Position numbers and translations under genes: made by a program. DNA of 64,000 bases from Pseudomonadota bacterium (GTDB lineage Bacteria; Pseudomonadota; Alphaproteobacteria; Rhizobiales; Xanthobacteraceae): the NCBI GenBank assembly GCA_023387735.1, contig JAEWHP010000035.1, forward strand, positions 248,001 to 312,000. Reading direction: 5' to 3'. The notes under the pieces were generated by a model. That model was not told the origin of the DNA. It saw nothing but the letters and a program-made list of their open reading frames with translations, and searched no databases. Positions 9,134 through 18,371 of the stretch are shown here, one piece after another (the stretch's first letter is position 1; each line of letters starts with the position of its first letter).

Positions 9134-9827
9134 GGATCATGTATCCGGCGCCGCGGATCGTATGCAGCAAGGGCCGGTCAAAGCCCTTGTCGATCTTCGA
9201 GCGCAGCCGCGAAATGTGCACGTCGATGACGTTGGTCTGCGGATCGAAATGATAATCCCAGACGTTCTCGAGCAGCATGGTGCGGGTCACCACCTGGCCG
9301 GCATGCTTCATCAAATATTCGAGCAAACGGAATTCGCGCGGCTGCAGCGTCAACTCGTCCTTGCCGCGGGCAACCCGATGCGAAAGCCGGTCGAGTTCGA
9401 GATCCCCGACCCGGTAGGTGGTCTCTTCGGCCGGGCCGACATTGCGGCGCGACAGCACCTCGACGCGCGCCTGCAGTTCGGCGAACGAATAGGGCTTCGG
9501 CAGATAGTCGTCGCCACCGGCGCGCAGGCCCTTGATGCGGTCATCGACCTGGCCGAGCGCCGAGAGGATCAGGACCGGGGTGCGATTGCCCTTCTCACGC
9601 AGCGCACCGATCACGGACAGGCCATCGCGCTTGGGCAGCATCCGGTCGACCACGAGCACGTCGTAGTCGCCGCCGTCGGCCATCGACAGCCCTTCCTCGC
9701 CATCGCTGGCGAGATCGGCCACATGGCCAACTTCGCGGAACGCCTTGACCAGATAGTCGGCGGACTCGCGGTCATCTTCGATGATCAACAGGCGCATTTG
9801 CGGTGCAGTTGCGGTCACGGGGTACAT
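9117..9827 (-). CDS. OmpR-family response regulator of the Do-protease cluster
   Basis: A 236-residue protein: receiver domain with acidic pocket (IIEDD) and phospho-acceptor Asp61 (VLVVDRMLP), then a winged-helix DNA-binding domain (VIDVHISRLRSKIDKGF, ending TIRGAGYMI). I chose ATG 9827 because GAGAGAAA lies just upstream; the ATG at 9797, which would give the more usual MRLLIIEDD start, has no ribosome-binding sequence. It overlaps the histidine kinase by 17 bases, so the pair is co-translated. Confidence 0.9.
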   Translation of the reverse strand: MYPVTATAPQMRLLIIEDDRESADYLVKAFREVGHVADLASDGEEGLSMADGGDYDVLVVDRMLPKRDGLSVIGALREKGNRTPVLILSALGQVDDRIKGLRAGGDDYLPKPYSFAELQARVEVLSRRNVGPAEETTYRVGDLELDRLSHRVARGKDELTLQPREFRLLEYLMKHAGQVVTRTMLLENVWDYHFDPQTNVIDVHISRLRSKIDKGFDRPLLHTIRGAGYMIRDGLR

Positions 9828-9902
9828 GCTTTCTCTCACCATGGCGCGGCCGCCCTGCACATGCAAGGCGACCGGCCATTCTCTCGCTCAAGTGAAAAAA
9901 GC

Positions 9903-10006
9903 GGGCGGTGAAGCTGGGGGACTCCACCGCCCTTAGACCCTTCCGACAGAGGGGGGCGTGTTCTATCGGAAGGTAGCTTGTGGGAGCGGGCTTTGGGCCC
10001 GCTCCC
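9903..10006. other. Three successive inverted repeats between the protease and regulator genes
   Basis: Stem 1: 9903-9910 with 9925-9932 (8 bp, perfect). Stem 2: 9939-9946 with 9966-9973 (8 bp, perfect). Stem 3: 9982-9991 with 9997-10006 (10 bp, perfect, 5-base loop). All lie in the 233-base gap downstream of the protease stop and upstream of the regulator. None is followed by a T run in the direction of transcription. They could stabilise the protease mRNA, attenuate read-through, or form part of a small RNA. Confidence 0.55.
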
Positions 10007-10060
10007 CGGAAGGAGCCGTCGGCGGGGGCGACGAATGCCGGCGAAACCCTCCATCTGGAT

Positions 10061-11659
10061 TTAACCCTTGGCCAGCGGCACTGCCACGAAGCGCGACGAA
10101 CCGCCGCTCTTCACGCGCATGAGAACGCTGTTCTTGTTGTCGGTGCGCGCCGCATCGATCGCTTCGCGCACTTCGCCGACATTGGCGACGCTCTTGCCGG
10201 CGACTTCGAGAATGACGTCGCCTTCCTTGAAGCCGCGCTCGGCTGCCGCGCTCTTCGGGTCGACCTCGGTCACCACGACGCCTTCCTTGCCGGCGCCCGC
10301 CACGCTGTTGGCGGGGGCGAGAGTCAGGCCGAGCTTGGGAACGCCGGTTCCCTTGCTGGCGCTACCCTTGTCGTCCTGGCCGGTGTTGGCCTTGGCCTCG
10401 ATCGTGTTCGGCAACTGGCCGAGCGTGAGGTTGATGACCTTGTCCTGGCCCTTCTGCAGCACGTTGAGCTTCACGGCATTGCCGGGCGCCAGGCCACCGA
10501 TGGTGCGGGCGAGTTCGCGCGCATCCTTGACCGGTTCGCCATTCACAGCGGTGATGACGTCGCCCGACTGGATGCCGGCCTTGGCCGCCGGGCCGTTGGC
10601 CTGCGGTTCCGCGACCAGCGCGCCTTCGGCCTTCTTCATGCCGAGGCTGTCGGCGATGTCGGCCGTGACCGGCTGAATCTGAACGCCGATCCAGCCGCGG
10701 CTGACCGAGCCCTTGTCCTTGAGCTGGGCAATCACGTTCTTGACCGTCGATGCGGGAATCGAGAACGCGATGCCGACGCTACCGCCCGACGGCGAGTAGA
10801 TCGCGGTGTTGACGCCCATCACTTCGCCGTTGGTGTCGAACGCCGGACCGCCGGAGTTACCCTTGTTCACGGGCGCATCGATCTGGATGAAGTCGTCGTA
10901 CGGACCGTTGCCGATGTCGCGGCCGGAAGCCGAGACGATGCCGGCGGTCACGGTGCCGCCGAGGCCGAACGGGTTGCCGACCGCGAGCACCCAGTCGCCG
11001 ATCCGCGGCTTGGAATCGGACAGCTTGGCGAACGGAAAATCAGTGCGGCCCGCGACCTTGATCAGCGCGAGGTCGGTGCGCGGATCGGACCCGATCACCT
11101 TCGCGGTGTAGGTCTTGCCGTCATCCATGGTGACTTCGACCTTGTCCGCGCCATCGACCACGTGGTTGTTGGTCACGGCGAAACCATCAGCCGAGATGAA
11201 GAAGCCGGAACCCTGGCCGGTCACCGGACCACGGCCGCCGCGCGGACCGCCGCGCATGCCGGGGGGCATGCCATCGGGTCCGCCGAAACGCTTGAAGAAG
11301 CGTTCCATCGGAGAGCCCGGCTGGAACGGCGAGTCGTCATCCTTGTTGGCGCCGTCGTCATTCTTGGCGGTCTTCTCGGCGATGTTGATCTTGACCGAAA
11401 TCACCGACGGCTTCACCCGCTCGACGATGTCGGCAAAGCCGATCGGACGTTCAACCTGCCGAACTTCCTTGTTGACCTGCGCATGCGCCGCGCTGGTGAA
11501 AACATCGACCGGACCCTGCGCAGGCGTGAAGCCGTAAACCGCGGCGCCGAGGCCGGCGACGACGGAGGCCATCAGCGCGAACTTGCGCGCCGAGAACAGC
11601 GAACGACGCGGTGCGCCGTTGGATGAAAGCGAGGACAGGTTGACGGGGCGTTCGGTCAT
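10061..11659 (-). CDS. degP: Periplasmic Do-family serine protease (DegP/MucD type)
   Basis: A 532-residue secreted protease and chaperone that degrades misfolded envelope proteins. A long signal or anchor segment lies at about 24-48. The trypsin-like triad is intact: His166 (AVTNNHVVDG), Asp196 (DPRTDLALIK) and Ser269 (APVNKGNSGGPAF). Two PDZ domains follow, at about 300-380 and 430-515. A glycine/proline-rich insert at about 125-148 precedes the catalytic core. ATG 11659 is preceded by GGAG at 11 bases; a longer frame to 11716 has no support. It heads the cluster protease, response regulator, histidine kinase, glnE, an order I recall from other Hyphomicrobiales. Confidence 0.93.
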   Translation of the reverse strand: MTERPVNLSSLSSNGAPRRSLFSARKFALMASVVAGLGAAVYGFTPAQGPVDVFTSAAHAQVNKEVRQVERPIGFADIVERVKPSVISVKINIAEKTAKNDDGANKDDDSPFQPGSPMERFFKRFGGPDGMPPGMRGGPRGGRGPVTGQGSGFFISADGFAVTNNHVVDGADKVEVTMDDGKTYTAKVIGSDPRTDLALIKVAGRTDFPFAKLSDSKPRIGDWVLAVGNPFGLGGTVTAGIVSASGRDIGNGPYDDFIQIDAPVNKGNSGGPAFDTNGEVMGVNTAIYSPSGGSVGIAFSIPASTVKNVIAQLKDKGSVSRGWIGVQIQPVTADIADSLGMKKAEGALVAEPQANGPAAKAGIQSGDVITAVNGEPVKDARELARTIGGLAPGNAVKLNVLQKGQDKVINLTLGQLPNTIEAKANTGQDDKGSASKGTGVPKLGLTLAPANSVAGAGKEGVVVTEVDPKSAAAERGFKEGDVILEVAGKSVANVGEVREAIDAARTDNKNSVLMRVKSGGSSRFVAVPLAKG

Positions 11660-11943
11660 GTTGCTAAGGTCTCCAGAGCCAGAATTTCGGTGGTGCGAGG
11701 CGAGCACCTGACGCACCCAAGATGGGGTCTCGCGCCTTACCGCGCGCTGGCCAACGAATTAAACTTTTGTAATGGACGAAGTTATGGATGCGGCAGGTTA
11801 GCGCAGCCTATCAATGGCTTAGCGCTGACCGAAAAACGGCTTTCGCAGGGCGAAAAGCACCTCTTTCGGCCAGGAGACCCCGGCCGGTGCGGCCATACCG
11901 GAAGCGTTCAGAGCGGCCCCGGCGTGCGCCGAAAGCCGCCTAC

Positions 11944-12465
11944 TTATTTCTTCATCTTCATCCGGCCCATGAAGTCCCGCTTGCCCAGGGGAACCCCGTT
12001 GGTGCGCAGGATGTCGTAGGCGGTGGTGGCGTGGAAATAGAAGTTGGGCAGCGAGAACGACATCAGGAAGCCCTCCGCTGTGAAGGGCAGCTTGTGCTCG
12101 CCGAGATTGAAGACGACGTCGCGGCCACTGAGCGCCTCGACGGCCTCGGGCGTCCAGGCTGACAGCGCCTCGCGGGTTTCCGCGACCAGCCCCTGCAATC
12201 CGGCGTAATCGTACGGCGTCTTGAACGATGGCGGACGAAATTCTCCGCCCTGGACGCCCTCGATGGCGCCGCGGGAATGATGCGCGACGGAGATGATCTG
12301 GAAGCGCAGCGGCAGCATGTCCGGCGCCAGCCGCGCCTCGACCATCGTTTCCGGATCAATGTTCTTCTCACGAAAATGGGTCAGGCCGCGTTCGAGGAAG
12401 CCGCCGACGGCGCCAAGGGTCTGCAGGTAATTCGCCACGGTGGCGTCGTAGAGTGAAAGAGCCAT
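11944..12465 (-). CDS. DUF1993 family protein
   Basis: A 173-residue soluble protein matching DUF1993, a four-helix-bundle family distantly like DinB. Visible features are the start MALSLYDATVANYLQTLGAV, the block LPLRFQIISVAHHSRGA and the conserved end NFYFHATTAYDILRTNGVPL. The role is unknown. ATG 12465 is preceded by AGGGGGAAA. It stands between the protease and the cytochrome c maturation genes, apparently as its own unit; the 284 bases downstream of its stop form the protease promoter region. Confidence 0.85.
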   Translation of the reverse strand: MALSLYDATVANYLQTLGAVGGFLERGLTHFREKNIDPETMVEARLAPDMLPLRFQIISVAHHSRGAIEGVQGGEFRPPSFKTPYDYAGLQGLVAETREALSAWTPEAVEALSGRDVVFNLGEHKLPFTAEGFLMSFSLPNFYFHATTAYDILRTNGVPLGKRDFMGRMKMKK

Positions 12466-12545
12466 GTCCGGTTTCCCCCTTTGGCGATGTTGTTCTTGTC
12501 GCCCGGAGTCATAGCCGAAACCCGTCCGCTTGCAATGGAGGCCAG

Positions 12546-13046
12546 CTAAACCGGCTTTTCCGGTGGCGATTCCGCCGCGATCAGGCGCTCCAGCCTGGCC
12601 TCCTCCTCTTCGCTCAATTTGAGCAAGGATGGATCGGCCGGGCCGGATGATTGCGCGCGGCGCCGGCTGAACACCCACAGCGCCAGCCCGCCTCCGAGCA
12701 GTGCAAGCGGCGGCAACAACCACAGCAGCAGGGTGTGCGGCGTCAAACGTGGCTTCAGCAGCACAAACTCGCCGTAACGCGCCACCAGAAAATCGATCAC
12801 CTGGCTGTCGCTGTCGCCGGATGCGATACGCTCGCGCACCAGGAGCCGCAGATCGCGCGCCAGTGGCGCATCGGAATCGTCGATCGACTGGTTCTGACAC
12901 ACCATGCAGCGCAGCTCGCGCGACAGGTCGCGCGCCCGCGCTTCCTTGGCTGGATCCGCCATGATCTCGTCGGGCTGCACCGCGTAGGCAGCCGGAGCGC
13001 CCAGCATCGCGGCGATCACGAATACGCTTGCAAGGAGCTTTCTCAA
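12546..13046 (-). CDS. ccmH: Cytochrome c maturation protein CcmH (CycL)
   Basis: A 166-residue membrane-anchored thiol oxidoreductase that reduces apocytochrome c before haem attachment. There is a signal peptide (about 1-23), the redox pair Cys47/Cys50 in ELRCMVCQNQSIDDS, and a C-terminal transmembrane anchor at about 103-122. No ATG fits. I place the start at TTG 13046 because GGAG lies just upstream and the signal peptide starts there (MRKLLASVF). It begins 4 bases after the ccmF stop, last in ccmI-E-F-H. Confidence 0.92.
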   Translation of the reverse strand: MRKLLASVFVIAAMLGAPAAYAVQPDEIMADPAKEARARDLSRELRCMVCQNQSIDDSDAPLARDLRLLVRERIASGDSDSQVIDFLVARYGEFVLLKPRLTPHTLLLWLLPPLALLGGGLALWVFSRRRAQSSGPADPSLLKLSEEEEARLERLIAAESPPEKPV

Positions 13047-13050
13047 CGGC

Positions 13051-15033
13051 TCACTCCGCCGGCTGCAGCACGCGGGCGCCCTTCGCAGGCTTTGGCGCAC
13101 CGACGCGCAGCCGCCGGTCCGAGAGCGACAGCAGCCCACCGAACGCCATCAGCACCGGTCCCCACCAGATCAGCAGCACCAGCGGCTTGTGATAGATGCG
13201 CACCGCGATGGCGCCCTCGGCATTGGTCTCGCCGAGCGAAACGTAGAGCTGGCTGGCGCCGCGCGTCAGCAGCGCGGCCTCGGTGGTCGATGACCCCCGC
13301 GTCGTGAAATTGCGCTTCGAGGGCGTCATCACGCGCAATTCCCTGCCGTCGAGGGTGACCGAGAACTGGGCGATCATCTCGCGAAAATTCGAGCCCTGCC
13401 GCTGCGAGACGCCGTCGAGCTTCAACTGGTAGCCGGCGACGTTGGCGACATCGTTCGGCTTCATCGTACCGATATATTCGCTGTTCCAGGTGGTCTCGCA
13501 GACGATCCCGATCAGGGCGACGCCGACGCCGGCATGCGCAAACGCCGTCCCCCAGGTCGCGCGCGGCAAGCCGCGTGCGCGGGCCATCGCAGTTGCCAGC
13601 GGCGCGCGGAACAGCGCTGTGCGTTCAGCAAGGTCGCTCAACGCCCCGACGATGACGAACACCGCCAGTCCGATCGCGAGCGGCGCGAGCGTGGGACCGC
13701 CCCAGGTCCACGCCCACAGGACGGCGATCGCGACCAGCGCCGCAACGCCCGCGGCCGTCAACCGTTGCGCCGCACCGCGCAGATCGCCGCGCTTCCACGC
13801 CAACAGCGGCGCGAACGGCATCGCAACCATCAGCGGCACAAACAAGGGGCCGAAGGTCAGGTTGAAGAACGGCGCGCCGACCGAAATCTTGTCCCCCGTC
13901 AAGACCTCGAGCGCCAGCGGATAAAGCGTTCCGATGAACACGGTCGCGCAGGCCGAGGTGAGGAACAGATTGTTGAGCACCAGCGCGCCTTCGCGCGAGA
14001 TCGGCGCGAACAGCCCGCCCTGCTTCAGCGCCGACGCGCGCCAGGCGTACAGCGACAGGCTGCCGCCGATGAACAGGCAGAGGATGAGCAGGATGAACAC
14101 GCCGCGCGCCGGATCGGTCGCAAACGCGTGCACCGAGGTGAGCACGCCCGAACGCACCAGGAAGGTGCCGAGCAGCGACAGCGAGAACGTCAGGATCGAA
14201 AGCAGGACGGTCCAGACTTTCAGCGCGTTGCGCTTCTCCATCACCACGGCCGAATGCAGCAGTGCGGTGCCGGCGAGCCAGGGCATCAGCGAGGCGTTCT
14301 CGACCGGATCCCAGAACCACCAACCACCCCAGCCGAGTTCGTAATAGGCCCAGTACGATCCCATCGCGATGCCGAGCGTGAGGAAAATCCACGCCACCAG
14401 CGTCCATGGCCGCACCCAGCGCGCCCAGGCTGCATCGATCCGGCCCTCGATCAGGGCAGCTACGGCGAACGAAAACGAGATCGAGAAGCCGACATAGCCG
14501 AGATAGAGCATCGGCGGATGGACCGCGAGGCCGATGTCCTGCAGCACCGGATTGAGGTCCCTGCCCTCGATCGGCGGGCTGGCGATGCGCAGGAACGGAT
14601 TCGAGGTGACCAGTATGAACAGATAGAACGCGCTGGCGATCCAGCCCTGCACCGCCAGCACATGGGCGCGCAGCGACAGCGGCAGATTGTTGCCGAAGGC
14701 GGCGACCAGGCCGCCGAACAACGCAAGGATCGCGACCCACAGCAGCATCGATCCTTCGTGATTGCCCCACACGCCGGTGATTTTGTAGACCAGCGGCTTC
14801 ATCGAGTGCGAGTTCTCGAACACGTTCACGACGGAAAAATCCGACACAATGTACAGCGTCACCAGCGCCGTGAACGACGCGGCCACGAACAGCAATTGCG
14901 CCAGCGCCGTGGAGCGCGCGACGTTCATCAGGGCATGATCGCCCCAGCGCGCACCGAGGACCGGCACCGTGGACTGGATCAGCGCCAGCGCGAGCGCCAG
15001 CACCAGCGCGTAATGCCCGGCTTCGGCGATCAC
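13051..15033 (-). CDS. ccmF: Cytochrome c haem lyase subunit CcmF (CycK)
   Basis: A 660-residue polytopic membrane protein that transfers haem from CcmE to apocytochrome c. The haem-handling tryptophan-rich WWD motif is visible as GWGGWWFWDPVENAS. Many hydrophobic segments and periplasmic histidine-containing loops fit the family. I start at GTG 15033 because it overlaps the ccmE stop in GTGA and the protein then begins MIAEAGHYALVLALALA, at normal length; a start at 15102 would run into ccmE. Confidence 0.94.
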   Translation of the reverse strand: MIAEAGHYALVLALALALIQSTVPVLGARWGDHALMNVARSTALAQLLFVAASFTALVTLYIVSDFSVVNVFENSHSMKPLVYKITGVWGNHEGSMLLWVAILALFGGLVAAFGNNLPLSLRAHVLAVQGWIASAFYLFILVTSNPFLRIASPPIEGRDLNPVLQDIGLAVHPPMLYLGYVGFSISFSFAVAALIEGRIDAAWARWVRPWTLVAWIFLTLGIAMGSYWAYYELGWGGWWFWDPVENASLMPWLAGTALLHSAVVMEKRNALKVWTVLLSILTFSLSLLGTFLVRSGVLTSVHAFATDPARGVFILLILCLFIGGSLSLYAWRASALKQGGLFAPISREGALVLNNLFLTSACATVFIGTLYPLALEVLTGDKISVGAPFFNLTFGPLFVPLMVAMPFAPLLAWKRGDLRGAAQRLTAAGVAALVAIAVLWAWTWGGPTLAPLAIGLAVFVIVGALSDLAERTALFRAPLATAMARARGLPRATWGTAFAHAGVGVALIGIVCETTWNSEYIGTMKPNDVANVAGYQLKLDGVSQRQGSNFREMIAQFSVTLDGRELRVMTPSKRNFTTRGSSTTEAALLTRGASQLYVSLGETNAEGAIAVRIYHKPLVLLIWWGPVLMAFGGLLSLSDRRLRVGAPKPAKGARVLQPAE

Positions 15034-15521
15034 CGCGACGCCCCCTGAGTCGGCGCGGGCGCGGCAGCGTTGCCCGGCTTGGCGCCATAATCGTCCTTCC
15101 AATGGCCCTGCTTCTTCAGGGCATCGGCGACGTCCTTGGGCATGTAGGTCTCGTCATGTTTCGCCAGCACGGCATCGGCCTTGAACACCCCGGCAGCGTC
15201 GAGCACGCCTTCCGCGACGACGCCCTGCCCTTCGCGAAACAGGTCGGGCAAGATTCCCTTGTAGGCGACCGGCAGCGTGGCGCTGCCGTCGGCGATGCTG
15301 AAGTTGACCGCAAGATTGTCGCCACGCACCAGCGAACCGGGCTGAACCATTCCGCCCAGCCGGAAACGCTTGCCGGGCGGGATCTGCTTCTCGGCCGCCA
15401 TCGTCGGCGTGGAAAAAAACACGATGGAGTCGCGCATCGCGTTCAACACGAGCGCCGCCGCAACCGCGAGCACCGCTAGCGAACCGCCGATCATGGTCAA
15501 ACGCCGCTGCTTGCGGGTCAT
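15030..15521 (-). CDS. ccmE: Haem chaperone CcmE (CycJ)
   Basis: A 163-residue haem chaperone anchored by one N-terminal transmembrane segment (about 8-28), with a periplasmic OB-fold domain. The haem-binding motif is intact: His122, which binds haem covalently, and Tyr126 in KHDETYMP. A proline/alanine-rich tail ends the protein. ATG 15521 is preceded by AGAGGA; an upstream in-frame start at 15569 would add 16 residues before the anchor. Its stop overlaps ccmF. Confidence 0.94.
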   Translation of the reverse strand: MTRKQRRLTMIGGSLAVLAVAAALVLNAMRDSIVFFSTPTMAAEKQIPPGKRFRLGGMVQPGSLVRGDNLAVNFSIADGSATLPVAYKGILPDLFREGQGVVAEGVLDAAGVFKADAVLAKHDETYMPKDVADALKKQGHWKDDYGAKPGNAAAPAPTQGASR

Positions 15522-15561
15522 GAATATCCTCTGTCTTCGCCCCGGTCCTGGCGCATCCTGC

Positions 15562-16668
15562 CTATCCATCTAGCCCGAGATTCCTTGCGCCCTCATTGAG
15601 CTGGCGCAAGCGTTCGGCATCGTTGGCATTCGCCTGGCGTGCGTCACCGAGCGCGCTCGCCGCCTTGTCGCGTTCGCCCATGACCATATAGGCGCGCAGC
15701 AGCCGCAGCCATCCTTCGACATCGTCGCCGTTTTGCTTCAGCCGCGTCGCCAGCCGATCAACCATGCCGCGGACCATGGCGCCGCGGTCGTCTTCGCTCA
15801 TGTCCTTGGCAGCGGCCATCGCGTCGTTGGAAAGCGCCGGCGGGGCCGGGCCGCCGACCCGCGCGAGAGCTGCCTGCAGCAATGGCCGCCACGGCGCATC
15901 TGCGGGTGCCTTGGCGAGCATGCCGCGCCAGATGGAGGCAGCATCCGCCGGCCGGCCGTCCTGCTCGGCCGCCAGCCCGAGGAAATAGTTTGCCTTGGGG
16001 TCATCGGCGTTCTGCGCCACCGCACGCTCGAACTCGGCCTTCGCCTCCGTCGTCACCACCCCGCCCGCAGCGCCTGCAAGGGCTTCGCCGAGATCGGCGC
16101 GGCGCTCGGCGCTGTCGCCGGCGTAAGTGATGGAATTGCGATAGGCCCGGACGGCGTCGTTGTAGCGGCCGAGCCGCGCCAGCACCGGCGCCAGCACGGT
16201 CCAGCCGCGCCCGTCGGTCGGATTTTTCTCCAGATGCGCCTCGACCTGCGCCACCATGTTGTCGAGCGGCTGATTGGTATCCGCGGTGCGGGTGCGCGAC
16301 GCCAACGGGAAATCGCCGAGTTGCGGCGTTCCGAGCGACAGATAGAAGGTCACCGCCGCAACCGGCAGCGCCACCAGCGCCAGGATAGCCGATGCGCGGC
16401 GCAGGCCGAGATTCGACCGGGACGGCAAATCGCGCCCGGCATCCACGGCGGCCAGCAGCCGGCGGCCGATTTCGACCCGCGCGGCCTCGGCTTCCGTTAC
16501 CCCGATCAGCCCGGCTGCCGCATCCCGATCGATCTCGGCAAGCTGGTCCCTGTAGACGGCAGCCTCGTTACCGCCGACCGCTGCCACCGAGCTGCGGCTC
16601 AACGGCCAAAGCACGGCAAAGATCGCCGCGACCGTCATCAGCGCGAACACAAACCACAGCGTCATCAA
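15562..16668 (-). CDS. ccmI: Cytochrome c biogenesis protein CcmI (CycH)
   Basis: A 368-residue membrane protein: an N-terminal transmembrane pair at about 3-22 and 95-113 around a cytoplasmic coiled region (AVYRDQLAEIDRD), then a periplasmic tetratricopeptide-repeat domain (GRGWTVLAPVLARLGRYNDA and following repeats). Family knowledge: it presents the apocytochrome to CcmFH. It is the first gene of ccmI-E-F-H; the 145 bases upstream should hold the promoter. Confidence 0.93.
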   Translation of the reverse strand: MMTLWFVFALMTVAAIFAVLWPLSRSSVAAVGGNEAAVYRDQLAEIDRDAAAGLIGVTEAEAARVEIGRRLLAAVDAGRDLPSRSNLGLRRASAILALVALPVAAVTFYLSLGTPQLGDFPLASRTRTADTNQPLDNMVAQVEAHLEKNPTDGRGWTVLAPVLARLGRYNDAVRAYRNSITYAGDSAERRADLGEALAGAAGGVVTTEAKAEFERAVAQNADDPKANYFLGLAAEQDGRPADAASIWRGMLAKAPADAPWRPLLQAALARVGGPAPPALSNDAMAAAKDMSEDDRGAMVRGMVDRLATRLKQNGDDVEGWLRLLRAYMVMGERDKAASALGDARQANANDAERLRQLNEGARNLGLDG

Positions 16669-16813
16669 GCAGTTCCCGGCCGAAACGACGCATTTAGAAT
16701 AGGACTAAGCGCCGATGCGCCGCTTTACACCACCGGCGGTAACCCCGGCAATTGACAATTGCGGCAGGTGGGAACCGCAGGCCCGGAACGGCCGATGGCA
16801 TGCCCGGGCGGGG

Positions 16814-18229
16814 CTATTTGGCCTGACCGGCCCGGCTCGGCTTTCGCTCGCCGGTGACGGCATTTTCCGCAGCCCGGCTCATCAGGGACGCATAGTCGTG
16901 GCCGAACAGGACTTCGCAAAAGCGGATCGCCGCGTTGACCTGCATCTGCCGGTACGCGCGCGCCCTGGTGTCGCCGCCGCGCAGCGCCTGCACCAGTCCT
17001 TCCGTGGACTTCTCGACGTATTGCTGCAGATCGGAATAGGTCCGCAGTGTCACTTCGTTGATCGCGAGTTCGCTGGCATAGTTGCGGCACACCGCCACGA
17101 AGTCGATCAGGGCGACGGCGTCCTCGACTTCTGACGGGTCGATCTTCGGCGCGGCAGCAATGTCCTTGTCGGCGCGCTGGCGCAGGATGCGGCGGACACG
17201 CCCAGGTACGCTCTCGATCTCGGACTGCAGCGAGTTGGAGATATCGGCCCGGATCGAGGTCAACTGCCGGCCCCATGCGGAATCGTTGCGCAGGTCGAGC
17301 TCGGTACGCAGGCCGCGCACGCCGTCGTGCAGGATCTTCAACTGGTCGCCTACATTGGCGAGATGGCCGCGCCTGATGTCCGTGCGCAGGCAAGCCGCGA
17401 GGTACGAGAGATCGTGCAGCGCAATCGTCACAGCGACGCCGTAGGGCGTGGCCGCAACGCGAATCTCGTCGTCCGATCCAGCCATCTTGATCGCAAGACG
17501 GATGATCTGCCACGGCGCGGCGAGCCGTTGCATGATCAGCGACAGCGCAAACGGCAGCATCTGCGGCGTCTGCAGCGTGGGAGCGTTGAGCGCCGAGGTC
17601 ACCGTTGCAATCTGCGCATCCGCCAGCGTCCGCATCTGCCTGGGAAGCTTGCTGCCAAGCGAATCCATCGCCTCGCGCCCGCGCAGCACCGCGCCGATCA
17701 ACAGCAGATCCTCGACGACATTGAGCGGACCGATCCGGGTCAGCGTCCGCTGCCTGTCGTCACCCGCTGCCGGCGTGGCGACGGCTACGATCGCTTCGGC
17801 TACGGCAAGCTGGAATTTGCGGGTCGCAGCTTCGAGGCCTGCGTTCGAACCGGTCAGCCGGATCTCGGCCAGCGCCCTTTCGAATGCGGCCGCGGCTTCG
17901 GGCACGGCATCGCGACTCAGCCACTGCCAGACCGGCAGCAGCGAGGCACGCCGGATCTGTCCGGCCCGCACCGGAAAATTTCCCTCGACGAGAAACGGCT
18001 CGAGCGGACCGTACAACAGGCGCGCGGGATCGTCGGTCCGCGGACGCGCATCGTCGTCTTCCTCGGCGCCACGGACGACCTTGCGCAACTGCTCGAGCAC
18101 GAAGTTGGCGACGACGACGTCTTCACCGCGCTCGATGGCGCGCTCGAACTCCCGCATCAGCAGCGCCTGCGCCTGTGGCGGGAGCTGGGCGAGATAGTCC
18201 CTCAGCCGCTCTGTCGATGTCTGGCTCAT
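16814..18229 (-). CDS. Conserved hypothetical protein, 471 residues
   Basis: I do not recognise a domain. The protein is mostly helical and rich in Leu, Ala and Arg, with no signal peptide and no convincing membrane span. The start region (MSQTSTERLRDYLAQLPPQA, then LLMREFERAIERGEDV) is acidic and helical; the centre (LPFALSLIMQRLAAPWQIIR) is the most hydrophobic part. It lies downstream of a PhoQ-like kinase on the same strand with a 142-base gap, so it may be a separate unit. ATG 18229 is used; a start at 18571 would run into the kinase gene. Confidence 0.75.
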   Translation of the reverse strand: MSQTSTERLRDYLAQLPPQAQALLMREFERAIERGEDVVVANFVLEQLRKVVRGAEEDDDARPRTDDPARLLYGPLEPFLVEGNFPVRAGQIRRASLLPVWQWLSRDAVPEAAAAFERALAEIRLTGSNAGLEAATRKFQLAVAEAIVAVATPAAGDDRQRTLTRIGPLNVVEDLLLIGAVLRGREAMDSLGSKLPRQMRTLADAQIATVTSALNAPTLQTPQMLPFALSLIMQRLAAPWQIIRLAIKMAGSDDEIRVAATPYGVAVTIALHDLSYLAACLRTDIRRGHLANVGDQLKILHDGVRGLRTELDLRNDSAWGRQLTSIRADISNSLQSEIESVPGRVRRILRQRADKDIAAAPKIDPSEVEDAVALIDFVAVCRNYASELAINEVTLRTYSDLQQYVEKSTEGLVQALRGGDTRARAYRQMQVNAAIRFCEVLFGHDYASLMSRAAENAVTGERKPSRAGQAK

Positions 18230-18371
18230 TCGCCCGGTGTGGATCTGGTAGTATCGCGCGGACAGCACAACGCGTCCGCTATCAATCTTAGAAGCGCGCG
18301 CGTTAAGAACCCGTTTAGGAATGACCAAATCGGGAGCAAGATGGGGGTTCCAGCAGCTTCCCGGTCCACAC

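Noticed and set aside
9980..11626. A 548-residue plus-strand frame opposite the Do protease
   Set aside because: The protease triad and PDZ domains are clear on the minus strand; this is an antisense shadow.
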